This document shows positions 23,331-34,240 of a stretch of 64,000 nucleotides of DNA, one piece after another. Position 1 is the first letter of the stretch. Every line of letters begins with the position of its first letter. The notes under the pieces are model-generated. The model was not told the origin of the DNA. It worked only from the letters and a program-made list of their open reading frames with translations, and did no database searches. The position numbers were made by a program, and so were the translations under genes. Source of the DNA: Larix kaempferi (Eukaryota > Streptophyta > Pinopsida > Pinales > Pinaceae); NCBI GenBank assembly GCA_027924585.1, contig BSBM01001436.1:1240001-1304000 (forward strand), given 5' to 3'.

Positions 23331-23348
23331 TGGTATCAGAGCTTAACT
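23331..23348 (+). other. Copia primer binding site
   Basis: TGGTATCAGAGCTTAACTG abuts the LTR without spacer; the first twelve bases match the 3' end of initiator tRNA-Met in complement. Confidence 0.85.
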
Positions 23349-23904
23349 GAGAAGAAGACATTTTGCAGTGACGGAAGCTTGTATTGCTTGTTTATTGGGT
23401 TTCTCTCCACAGATTTTTGAAATTCAGTATAGTAGATTGGATCTACTCATCAAGGCGCATCTTTCTGTCCAATCAGATTTCAGTTCCGAGCATTTTCAGT
23501 TTTGGCCCTAAAAATTAGGGTTTCCACAAAAATAGGAATTTCTGGAAACTGAAGGTACAGCTGGAAGCTCCTTGCAAAAATCGAAGGTTTGAGCTTTGGA
23601 TCGAGATTTTTGGCTGGGTAGATCTCCGGGAAACTCAAACCCTAATTCAGGGCTCTCCCCAGTGAACCCGGGAGGACAAAAAGGCAATTTTGAAGGACAA
23701 GACTTTGCTGATCTCAAATTCTAAATGTACTAGGCTGATCAGCTCTCCAAGGCGCATCTTTCTATCCTTTCAGAATTTTGAAATTCACATTTTGAATTTT
23801 TAGGGTTTCTCTGACAAACCCTAATCCGGGACCAGATCTAGTTTTCAGCACTTCAAGTGGTAAGTTCTAAATCTTTTCTATTTCCATTTGAAGTACTCTT
23901 AAAG

Positions 23905-26900
23905 ATGTCTCTTCACACCAAGCTTGAGGATAAGCTTGAAGGGGCTGATAACTTCCGAGCCTGGAAGTATAGGATTGGGCTAATCCTGGAAGAGAATGAG
24001 TTGGACTCATATCTGAAAGAAGACATCCCTATCCCAGAGGATGAAGAGGCCAAGGTAATGCACAAGAAGAACTTGGTCAAGGCAAAGAGAATCATTGCTG
24101 ATTCTATCAAAGACCATCTCATACCCCATGTGTCTTCTCTCAAGACACCCAAAGAGATGTTTGAATCTTTGACCAAGCTATTTGAAGGAAAGAACATAAA
24201 TCGGAAGATGACCCTGCGGAACCAATTGAAAGCAGTAAAGTTTCAGAATGGGGAAACCATTCAATCCTACTTTTCAAGAGTCTCTCAGATCAAGGAGCAA
24301 TTAGAAGCAGTAGATGAAATGGTGGAGAATGGTGAAGTGGTGATGACCACTCTAAATGGCCTACCCAGGTCATGGGATTCCTTTATTCAAGGAATTTGTG
24401 CAAGGAAGAAGTTGATCTCCTTCAGTAGACTTCGGGAAGAATGTTCTCAAGAAGAAGCTAGGCTTATAGCTCGTGAGGAAAAGATGGGAGGTGAAGATCA
24501 AGCTCTTGCAGCTCACACTAAAAGAAGCAAAACCAAGAAGGATCACCCTCACCCCAAAAGATTCCATCAAAAGAATAAGAAGGACCTAAGATGCTTCACA
24601 TGCAATGAGAAGGGTCACTTTGCTTCAGATTGTCCCAAGAACAAAAGGGATAATAAGAACAACTCCAGTAAGAAGAAGAAAGGTAGCAAAAGAAGGTTTC
24701 ATGCCCATGCTGCCGAAGATGATGAACCTCCAAAGAAGAAGGCTAGGGCAGAAAGTAGTAGTGATGATGACTCATCAAGTGAAGAAGAATATGTTCTAAT
24801 TTCCGCTCTTACAGGTACCATCTCCCATGGATGTAATGATTGGTTGATTGATAGTGGGGCTTCCAAACACATGACTGGATTCAAGGAATCATTTGTGAAC
24901 CTTTCTGAACATGAATCACCCCATAAGGTGAAACTTGGGGATGATTATCAATATCCAATCAAAGGAAGTGGTGAAGCCTCTTACAACTTAGATTCTGGAA
25001 AATCTCTGAAGATGAAGGAAGTTCTCTATGTACCTGGGCTCAAGAAGAACTTACTCTCCATCTCTGCTCTAGATGCAAAAGGTATGAGGGTTGCATTTGT
25101 TGATGGCCAAGTACTAATGTGGCCAAAGGGAAAGACTATAGATGATGCAGTAGTGATTGGAGAGCAAGAGGGAGGCTTGTATAAATTAAAGGGTCAACCT
25201 GAACATGCCATGGTACATGAATCCATGGAGCCAAGTGAACTTTGGCATAGGAGACTTGCTCACATGCACTATAGAGCACTTCCAATTGCAAGCAAGGCTG
25301 TAGAAGGTCTTCCTGAAATCAAGACCAAACATGAAGGGGTTTGCAAAGGATGTGCAAAAGGTAAGAACACTAAGAAGGCTTTCCCAAGCAGTGAAAGCAA
25401 GGCAAAAGACATCCTGGAAATCATCCACTCAGATGTATGTGGCCCCATGTCATCCAGTTCCCTAAGTGGGTATGTTTACTATGTATCATTTATTGATGAC
25501 TTCTCCAGGAAGACTTGGGTATACTTCTTGAAGGGCAAAGATGAGGTGTTTGATAAATTCAAGGAATTCAAAAACTTGATGGAAAATCAAACTGACAAGA
25601 AAATCAAAACATTCAGATCTGACAATGGTGGAGAATTCACCTCAAATGACTTCAAGAAGCTTTGTAGTGATTCAGGGATTAAGAGGGAGTTGACTGCTCC
25701 ATATAATCCTCAACAGAATGGAGTTGCAGAAAGGAAGAACAGAACTATCATGGAAGCAGCAAGGGCAATGTTGCATGACCAGGATCTTCCTATGCATCTT
25801 TGGGCAGAAGCAGCTAGAACAGCTGTATATGTGCAGAATAGAACACCCCACAAGATATTGGACAACAAGACACCAGAAGAAGTCTTCTCTGGTAAGAAAC
25901 CTGAAGTCAGCCATCTCAGAATATTTGGTTGTCCAGTATACACTCATGTCCCAAAGGAGAAGAGGACTAAACTAGATCCTTCAGGAAAGAAAGGCATCTT
26001 TGTGGGTTATAGTGAAAGCTCGAAGGCTTACAGAATATATTTTTAAGGGTTCAAGAAGATTGATGTCAGCAGGGATGTAACATTTGATGAAAATTCAGCA
26101 TTCATCAAATCAAGAAAGGCACCTATTGAAGATTATGAAGAACCTAAGGAAACAAGATTTCAAGACACTACCATGACTGATACAGTTCCAGAAACTGCTC
26201 GTGAGTTTGAAGATCCACAAGAACCTGTAGATCCACCTCGTGAGGATAACTCTCACAAGAGGAAACCTGTATGGGCTAGAGAGCTCATTCATGATGCAGA
26301 AAGATTTGGCATTCCAGAAGAAGAACACAGAGCAAAGAAGAGAACCAGATCACACACCAGTTATGTTGCTTTACTCTGTGACATCATGAACAAAGAGCCT
26401 TCCAGTTATGAAGAGGAAGCAGAAAAGAAAGAATGGAAGGATGCTATGGTTGAGGAATATCAATCAATTATGAAGAATGATGTTTGGGATATTGTCCCAA
26501 GACCTAAAGGGAAGTCTGTTGTGACTTCCAAGTGGATCTACAAAATCAAGCATGCTGCAGATGGCAGTGTGGAAAAATATAAAGCAAGATTCGTAGCTCG
26601 TGGTTTCTCTCAGAAGGAAGGAATAGACTATGAAGAAACCTTTGCACCTGTAGCCAGATATACTTCCATCAGAACAGTACTTGCCTTGGCCGCAGCAATG
26701 AAATGGAAGATACACCAGATGGATGTCAAGACTGCTTTCCTGAACGGTGTAGTAGAAGAGGAAGTATATGTGGAATAGCCACTCGGCTTTGAAATACATG
26801 ACAGGGAATCTTATGTATGCAGATTAAAGAAAGCCTTGTATGGCTTGAAGCAAGCTCCCAGAACCTGGTATGGTAGGATGGCCAGTTTCCTATCTAGTTT

Positions 26901-27939
26901 GGGCTTTACCAAGAGTAAAGCGGATTCCAACCTTTACTACAAGGTTGAGGAAGGGAATCCTGTGATTCTACTTCTATATGTGGATGACCTATTTGTGACA
27001 GGAGATGACAGAATGATTGCAGATACCAAGAGGAAGCTTGCAGCTGAATTCGATATGAAAGATTTGGGAATGATGCACTATTTCCTAGGTATGGAGGTGT
27101 GGCAGAATGCAGGTGGGATCTTCCTTGGTCAAGGGAAGTACACAGTAGATATCCTGAAGAGATTTGGGATGATGGATTGCAAGGCCATGGCCACACCTAT
27201 GGCATCGAATCTGAAGCTTCTTTGTGATGCTTCATCTGAGCCAGTTGATGTTTCTATGTATCGTCAGATGATTGGGTCCTTGATGTACCTGACGAACACG
27301 AGACCAGACATTTGCTTTGCTGTGAACACATTGAGCCAGTTCCTGACGGATCCGAGGAGTGTTCACCTTGTTGCTGTAAAGCATGTTCTGAGGTACCTGA
27401 AGGGTACAGTGGATTATGGGCTCAGATATGAGGCGAATCAAAAGTTTAACCTGCAGGGTTATGTTGATTCAGATTGGGCTGGCAGTGCTGCAGATAGGAA
27501 GAGCACATCTGGGTGTTGCTTCAGTATGGGATCAGGTGTGATCTCTTGGTTTAGCAGGAAGCAGTCCTGCGTAGCACTGAGTACAGCTGAGGCAGAGTAT
27601 GTTGCAGCCTGTTCTGCTAGTTGTGAGGCAGTATGGCTACGGAAGCTACTGTCTGAGTTATTTGATCTCCCGTTGGAGGCTACTGGTATCTTCTGTGATA
27701 ACCAGAGTTGTGTGAAGCTGTCCAAGAACCCAGTGTTTCATGACAGGTCGAAACACATAGAGATCAAATATCACTATATCAGGGATATGGTGCAGAGAGG
27801 AGCTGTGAAGCTCCTGTATGTTGCGACGGACGAGCAGATTGCAGATGTGCTGACGAAGCCACTAGCCAGGGTGAAGTTCGAGTACTTCAGAGAGAGGCTT
27901 GGCGTTATTCAGATCGAGGACACTTCGAGGAAGAAGTGA
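23905..27939 (+). pseudogene. Copia Gag-Pol polyprotein with two nonsense codons
   Basis: A single frame of 1344 codons, interrupted by TAA at 26044-26046 and TAG at 26776-26778. Start chosen at MSLHTKLEDKL, since UBN2-type Gag begins here; an upstream in-frame ATG at 23857 is less likely. Order: Gag (1-225), zinc knuckle CFTCNEKGHFASDC (about 229-242), aspartic protease DWLIDSGASKHMTG (about 315), GAG-pre-integrase with LWHRRLAH and CKGCAKGK (about 445-490), integrase with IHSDVCGP, RSDNGGEF and AERKNR, stop 1, RT with KARFVARGFSQ and MDVKTAFLNG, stop 2 inside VYVE*PLGF, then LYGLKQAPRTWY and YVDD (26977-26988), and RNase H with YVDSDWAGS, STAEAEYVA and the terminal ADVLTKPL. All other catalytic motifs are present. 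Stop 2 precedes the YVDD box, so no active RT is expected without readthrough. Confidence 0.95.
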
Positions 27940-28007
27940 TGGACACATTTGCTGAAGCCATTCCAAGCATGTTGGAAGGAGGATCCTTCACATGGCTGTG
28001 GATGTAA

Positions 28008-28740
28008 GCACTGGATGATGAGCATCAGGATGATGTTCTAGTTTCTGCTTGATATGATCAGTTGGATCATTTTATGTATGTATGTACGCATCATGTTGGA
28101 TGCTGGATATGATCAGTTGGATCATTTTATGTATGTATGTACGCATCATGCTGGATGCAGGATATGATCAGTTGGATCATGTGTATGTATTGTTTATGCA
28201 TCATGTTGGATGCTTGGACCATGTATCTGTATATGTATCAGGTGGATACATTGTATGATCAGGTGGATCATGTATGGTGATATGTATCATGTATTTGTAT
28301 TTGTATCAGGTGGATACATTGATGATCAGGAGGATCATGTATGATGATATGTATCAGGTAGATACTTGGTATGCATCAGGTAGATGCATTGATGATCAGG
28401 AGGATCATGTATGATGATATGTATCAGGTAGATACTTGGTATGCATCAGGTAGATGCATTGATGATCAGGAGGATCATGTATGATACTTGGTATGCATCA
28501 GGTAGATGCATTGATGATCAGGAGGATCATGTATGATACTTGGTATGCATCAGGAAGATGCATTGATGATCAGGTAGATCATGCAGGAGGATGTTGCAGT
28601 GATGATCAGGATGATCATAGATGACGAGCTTCAGGATGTTGCTCCAGATGACTTGCAGCAGGACGTTGCAGTGATTATGATCAGGACGATCATGAGTACA
28701 TCAGGATGATGTATGGTGAGTATCAGGTTGATATTCTGTG
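28008..28740 (+). repeat. Array of mini-hairpins with constant loop in copia 3' region
   Basis: Many short inverted repeats share a loop AGGTG, AGGTA, AGGAG or AGTTG but have different stems: ATGATC/GATCAT (28054-28070 and 28322-28338), GCATC/GATGC (28088-28103), TGTATC/GATACA (28234-28250), GTATC/GATAC (28351-28365) and ATGCATC/GATGCAT (28371-28389). A higher-order unit of about 70 bp repeats around 28320-28530. No coding frame is maintained. Confidence 0.85.
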
Positions 28741-28771
28741 GCCGTGGATCAAGTTGTGCAGATGAGCATGT

Positions 28772-29300
28772 CTGGGAGATCCTATAGGTCGGAGTTGTGT
28801 ACCCGTAACAGCCTGGGATGCTCTTTCGAGACATTGCTCTGGAAGGACATGTAATTCGTTGCCCTGGGAGATCTCAGGTCAGAGTTGTGTACCCGTAACA
28901 TCCTGAGATGCTTTTGCGAGGTTTTGTCCTATGGCATGTAATTTGGGCCCTGGGAGATTTCAGGTCGGAGTTGTGTACCCGTAACATCCTGAGATGCTCT
29001 TGCGAGGTTTTGCCATGTCCACATGTAATTTGTGCCCTAGGAGATCTCAGGTCGGAGTTGTGTACCCGTAACATCCTGAGATGCTCTTGCTAGGTTTTGT
29101 GGTGGACCACATGTAATTTGTGCCCTGGGAGATCTTAGGTCGGAGTTGTGTACCCGTAACATCCTAAGATGCTCTTTCGAGGTTTTGTGGTGGGGTCACA
29201 TGTAATAGCGCCCTGGGAGATCCTACAGGTTGGAGTTGTGTACCCGTAATATCCTGGGATGCTCTTTCGAGGTTTTGTGACGCACGTAAAAGTCCTGAGG
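28772..29300 (+). repeat. Six-unit 86-92 bp tandem repeat with covarying stem-loop
   Basis: Units start at 28772, 28864, 28950, 29037, 29125 and 29213. Each holds the conserved core GAGTTGTGTACCCGTAA, flanked by short arms that pair (for example ATCTCAGG with CCTGAGAT). Units end in a more variable spacer that usually includes ACATGTAAT. See findings for compensatory changes. Confidence 0.88.
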
Positions 29301-29517
29301 ATTCCACAGTATGGCCAGTGATGATGAAGACCTGCAGGTGGTGGGCCTACATCCAGTATGAAAAAGGACTGGCTCTGTAGAACTTCCTATGACGAGTAGA
29401 GACAGAGATTGGACGAGATAGCAGCAGCAGTGACGATGACGATGACGATGCATCGATGATGATGATCCAGAGAAGAAGACTTGTCTAGCAAATCTGTGTC
29501 GAGAAATACCTTCCTTG

Positions 29518-29528
29518 TTAAGAGGGAG
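29518..29528 (+). other. Copia polypurine tract
   Basis: TTAAGAGGGAG lies immediately before the 3' LTR. The - strand copia has a related tract (minus-strand TTAAGGGGGAG at about 37603-37613). Confidence 0.75.
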
Positions 29529-30137
29529 TGTTGATGTATATGTAACTTCGGAATGTATTTCATCAGTATATTATATGTATATTTATTGTACCCTTATAAG
29601 AGATGTGTTATTCCTCTATAAGGAAGTGTCGTCATGTGGATTGACAAGTGTCGCAAGTGTGTGTACTTGCCGATGGGTTATTAGACCACCTTATGGGGTC
29701 GGCCCTAATTAATATATAATATAATGTGGATGTACTAAAGTAGACAAGTCGGCCCCAGTAGGTCACTGGGCAAAAAGGTGAGTATAAATAGAGATAGGAG
29801 ATCTCTATTTTACTCACTCGGAAAAGTATCTATCTCTCTCTCTGGAAAGTGGCGCACTAGTGAGGAGGAGGAGGATCATCTGCTAGGAGACTATCTCTGT
29901 ATTATTTGGTTGTATTTTGGTTGAGCCATTGCTCTCTCTATCTCTGAGGAAGTTTGTGGGGTTTTTCACCTTAGGGTTTTCCCCACGGAAACTCTGTGTC
30001 TCTTGTCTCTATGCTTTTGATTCTTGTGATGCTTGTGATGCTTGTCATACTATGATTGTCATGCATTGATATACTGTAGATGTTATTCTCTCAGCAAAGA
30101 TCCTATAGTATTGTGATTTAATACTGAAAATTTAACA
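29529..30137 (+). repeat. Copia 3' LTR
   Basis: 609 bp, reading as identical to the 5' LTR, followed by GATCT. Confidence 0.95.
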
Positions 30138-30269
30138 GATCTTAGTGTTAGTGCGGATCTGCATTTTGTTTGCCTAACTTGTGTTGATGGTAAGCATGCA
30201 TAGCAGTAATTTTTCAGTGAAAACTACAGAATGTGATTGCTTTTCATATTTGTACCTAGTATCTTTATA

Positions 30270-30600
30270 GACTTATCAAAAAAAAATTAAAAAAAAATGC
30301 TTGAAAATATATATATAGTTTTTATATTACAATATATAACTTAACATACAATATATTACTACATACAATTCCTATATATAAAAACATAAAAACTATATTA
30401 TTAAAACATTTAACATACAAAACATACAAATTAAACCATATGCAATATAATATAACCATATATAATATAATAATAAAACAATGTATAAATAATAATAACA
30501 TATTATAATTAAATATTATAATATACGTAATATTAACAAATAAAAAAATAAAAAACAAAACAAAAACGATGAACGGGAACGGATTGAAAAAAAAATAAAA
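30270..30600. repeat. AT-rich low-complexity DNA
   Basis: Dense ATATA and poly-A runs with no regular unit. Short frames here are compositional. Confidence 0.7.
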
Positions 30601-30995
30601 AGCAAAACGAGAATGGATGGATATTAGAGGGAGGGGTATATTGATGAAAAATTTGGTTGGGGTTCTTTTAAATGAGTTGAATATTTAGAGGTTGAAATTA
30701 ATTAGAAGCTAAGCATACCAGTTAAGATTGGAGAGAAGAGTTGGAGAATGGATAGTGATCTGCTCATCAAGGTTTTCAATCCTTTATCCAATTTCACCAT
30801 TTTTTCTTTCGGCATTTGCAGAGTTTTTTTAGGATTTTCATTGTTTAGTTGAAGAGGGGTTTTGTATTTTACAAGGGTGGAAAGATGGGCTCGATTTTTT
30901 TATTTTATTATTGGATTATACCACAAAAGAGTTCTTTCATCATTTGCAGAGTTTTCTTAGGGTTTTCAATTTTTGGTTGAAGAGGGTTTTCTCTC

Positions 30996-31135
30996 ATTCC
31001 CAAATCCATTCAATACGCAGTTGTATGGGTTCGTCTGTCGCCAGCATTCGATGGCATTGTTGCTCTCAATCCATTCAATATGCAGTTGTATGGGTTCGAC
31101 AGTCGCCGGCATTCAGCCGCATTGTTGTTGCGAAT
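30996..31135. repeat. Tandem duplication, about 66 bp x 2
   Basis: CAATCCATTCAATAYGCAGTTGTATGGGTTCG recurs (split here for length: core CAGTTGTATGGGTTCG). No gene recognised. Confidence 0.75.
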
Positions 31136-31258
31136 CCTTTTTCTCCCCTTATATTGTAGCAGGGAGCCTAGAAAGGCGAGCTATGGGAGCCCATTTCATA
31201 GGACAAACTGTTTTTTGAGATCCATCTCCGGTCCTTGTTTTTGAGATCCTTCTCCGAT

Positions 31259-31488
31259 CCTTAGATTTCATATCTCCAAACTACTAAAAAAACTATTCTC
31301 ATGCCATTTCGATCACATGATTTTGCTCAACCACCTGATGATTTTTCCCTTCGTTCCGATGATTTTGCCCAGTCCTTAGAGTTCATATCTCCAAACTACT
31401 AAAAACCTATTCTCATGCCATTTCGATCACATGATTTTGCTTAGCGACCTGATGATTTTGCCCTTCGTTTCGATGATTTTGACTTTCA
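31259..31488. repeat. Tandem duplication, 115 bp x 2
   Basis: TTCATATCTCCAAACTACTA recurs at 115-bp offset, together with CATTTCGATCACATGATTTT and CTGATGATTTT. No gene recognised; 31489-32126 shows only a short (TA)n at about 31712-31733. Confidence 0.8.
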
Positions 31489-32126
31489 TTCATTTCGGCT
31501 TTTCTGTCTGATTTTGTCCCGGGTTCTACCAAAAACAAATATAGAATAACCATTCAGGGCTCATGCCTGAAATTTACTTTATTTAAATGAACCAATCTAC
31601 ACACAAGATTAGTACTGCAAATAACAGAATTTCATCATCGAAGAATGATACAACTTGAAATTCGAGCTAAGCACAATCAATTAGCTGAAGAAACAGAATC
31701 CAAGGTGGGTAATATGTATATATATATATATATATCTTAAGGCTAAAGTTTCTCACACTTTAAAGATGGGTCAGTTTTGTCTTTTTTTAACGTATCTGAG
31801 AGAGACCATGTTACAGGCTTGTACAGTAACAGTAAGGCCATGTTTTAACGTGGTGCACACGGTCATTGCGCTTTATGATTCTAAAAACTTACTAGTGTTA
31901 AAAAAATATGATAAAGAAAAAAATGAAGCTGTAGCGTAGTTGTTTAGCATCTATTCGGGCTTTAAAAAGTTGCTTAAACGTATCTACAAGAGAAGTATAC
32001 AAGACACTTGAAAATTTATGATTTACAAAAATAGTTGAAATTAATGGCAAGTATGCTTGCTCTGAGCAGCTTCTCGTTATCTCCTTGTTGTGGTTTTGGA
32101 TTTTCCAATTCCATGTCTTCTAACCA

Positions 32127-33450
32127 CTAGTAGACTATATCATCTTCTTTGTGGTCCCCCGGAGCTTTTCTAGATTTCTTCAGCCTGAAGTAATCCAAGA
32201 AAGGTGTTTCCGGTACAGGAATGAGTTTCACAATGGCTGCTAGTGGCCAACTGTCCAACAAATTTACATAAATTTTTAAAAATCAATTCCAGGTAATCAA
32301 TCTATAGGAATTGGACAACACATTAAATAATGAACTACCCATGAATTGAGTCATTAAAGGGATTAATCTTTCAAACCTTATCAAGCCAATTACAATGCAA
32401 ATAATCCATTTTTTCCAATTTAAGGGAGTGCAACTCAACAATCAAAACCTGCAAATTAATACAACACTGACAAAGCTTAGAAGATCAGCAAATTTCAATG
32501 AAAGATCCCCATAGTATTTGCTAATTAGATAGTAATCAGGTATTCTAAATTTGATTTTGGTTTTGCTTAGACTGGGTCAAATGCCTGTCCCGTCCTTAGG
32601 TTCAAGCATTTACCCTACCAATGTTCAGTATGCACTAGTACACAAAGTACAAGGAAAGAACATTTCTTAGCACCATAGCCTTGCAAATTAATCTGCCGAT
32701 TACCCCAAGAACAAGTGTAAAGATTATAATTCCAATGAACAAATGGCTTGAAATCAATCCTTGAAAGATGTTTAACTCGTCCGGTTTCCTTGAATTGAAT
32801 TCGTGAAGATCTATTAATGTGACCATTTAAAAACAATCAGACCAATGTTACAGAACAATAAAAAAATATGAATTTTTTTTGGGGCAAAGCATTTAAAGAG
32901 AGAAATAATACTTTAGGAACAGATCTGAAGTAAAAGAAATAACTCGAAGTAAAGAAAAAGTGGCCTCGCTGGACATAGTTGGTGGTTGTTGAAGGCTTTC
33001 TTTGATCCTTCAGTGCATTGACATTTATATTGAGCGCCCTATGAAAGGAATGAGCCAATAGCACCTATTTTATAGTTAGATTGGGATAGATTTAGCTAGA
33101 AATGGGGAGCATATCTTTACTATTATTCTTATCTTCTCTTTTATACATATTGCTTATGTTTTAGCTTCTCTTTTATACTTTGTTCCTCGGACTCTTTACT
33201 CAGCATGATACAAACAGTCTCAATAAGCGTAGCAGGAAGTACCACGAAACAGATTTATTTATAGTTTTCCGTACGCACCCATTAAATAAAATAAGAATTG
33301 AATCTGCAAACTTACTTGGCAAAAGACAAAGGCATTAAAAATTAAAGTGTTTCTCACTTTGTTTGCACGGGCCTTGCTATCATGTTTTATATTTAAAATG
33401 TCATTCCCATTAAATGTAAGTACAAGCAGGACTGTAACTTGGTAGAAAGC
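32127..33450 (-). pseudogene. 3' exons of an autoinhibited P2B-type Ca2+-ATPase (ACA-like), decayed
   Basis: Four exon-like blocks on the - strand follow the C-terminal membrane region of plant autoinhibited Ca2+ pumps, which move Ca2+ out of the cytosol and bind calmodulin. Exon 1 (33450-33316) encodes FYQVTVLLVLTFNGNDIL...FNAFVFCQ and ends in a GTAAGT donor. Exon 2 (32810-32704) encodes EFNSRKPDELNIFQG and LFIGIIIFTLVL. Exon 3 (32448-32377) encodes VLIVE and LNWKKWIICIVIGLI. Exon 4 (32250-32127) encodes SWPLAAIVKLIPVPETPF followed by a stop. Blocks are bounded by AG acceptors and GT donors. Lesions: exon 2 is 107 bp and needs one more base to stay in frame (its first codons read ATCTTCACGAATTC); exon 3 is 72 bp and its two recognisable halves are in different frames. 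No upstream pump domains (DKTGT phosphorylation site) are seen. Could be a truncated gene copy or a dead gene. Confidence 0.78.
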
Positions 33451-33586
33451 CTGCACGTTTACAAAATTTTCATGTCATGTAATTTTTCTGTTCCATGATG
33501 TACTGATTTTGTCTTTGAAGTAATGTATACAGTACTTCAAAATGAACATGATTCATGGAAATATAGTTAGCATTACATAGGGTTTA

Positions 33587-34235
33587 TGTTGATGTATATG
33601 TAACTTCGGAATGTATTTCACATATATGTATATTGTATTCCTATAGAGATGGAATTATTCCTCTATATGGAAGTGTCGTCATTTATATTGTAAGTGTCGT
33701 AACTTATACTTGATGGGTTATTAGACCACCTTGTTGGGGTCGGCCCTGTATAAGTCATGTGGGTCGAAGGGTTATTAGACCACCCTATTGGGGGTCGGCC
33801 ATGTGGGTCAAAGGGTTATTAGACCACCCTATTGGGGGTCGGCCCAGTCAGCATTATGTTATGTGGTTAAGTTCGAGCCTACATGAGTTAGGTAAAAAGG
33901 CAAGTCAAGTCAAGTATAAATAGAGTGCGGGAGGCACTCTATTTACTCACTCACTTCTCACACATGCACTCAAGGAGGAGTGGCGCACTTATGGAGGAGG
34001 AGGATCTGCTGCTAGGTTATGGCTATCTCTCTTGGTTGGTTGTATCATTGCTCTATCTATATCTGAGGAAGTTATTGGGGTTTTTCACCTTTATGGTTTT
34101 CCCCAAGTAAATCTTTGTGTCTCTTGTGTGCTTGCATTATTGTCTCCATGATTGATATGCTGTAGATATGCTGTACATGTTGTTCTCTCAGTTAAGATCC
34201 TAGATCAGATTGAAGTAAATTCTGAAAATTTAACA
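33587..34235 (+). mobile_element. Solo copia LTR, TSD GTTTA
   Basis: 649 bp, TGTTGATGTATATG...AATTTAACA, flanked by perfect GTTTA duplications (33582-33586 and 34236-34240). It is a diverged relative of the LTR at 22722 with extra copies of a GGGTTATTAGACCACC...GGTCGGCC block (three copies, about 33713-33843). A TATAAATA box is at about 33916. It records an insertion followed by LTR-LTR recombination, just upstream of the Ca2+-ATPase exons. Confidence 0.93.
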
Positions 34236-34240
34236 GTTTA

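Larger units (their letters stand above)
22722..30137 (+). mobile_element. Full-length Ty1/copia element, TSD GATCT
   Basis: 7416 bp, bounded by 609-bp LTRs (22722-23330 and 29529-30137) that read as identical, and by the perfect 5-bp duplication GATCT (22717-22721 and 30138-30142). PBS directly follows the 5' LTR; a purine tract (AAGAGGGAG) directly precedes the 3' LTR. Identical LTRs and an intact TSD mean a very recent insertion, yet pol carries two nonsense codons. Between pol and the PPT lies about 1.6 kb of noncoding tandem hairpin repeats. Confidence 0.96.
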
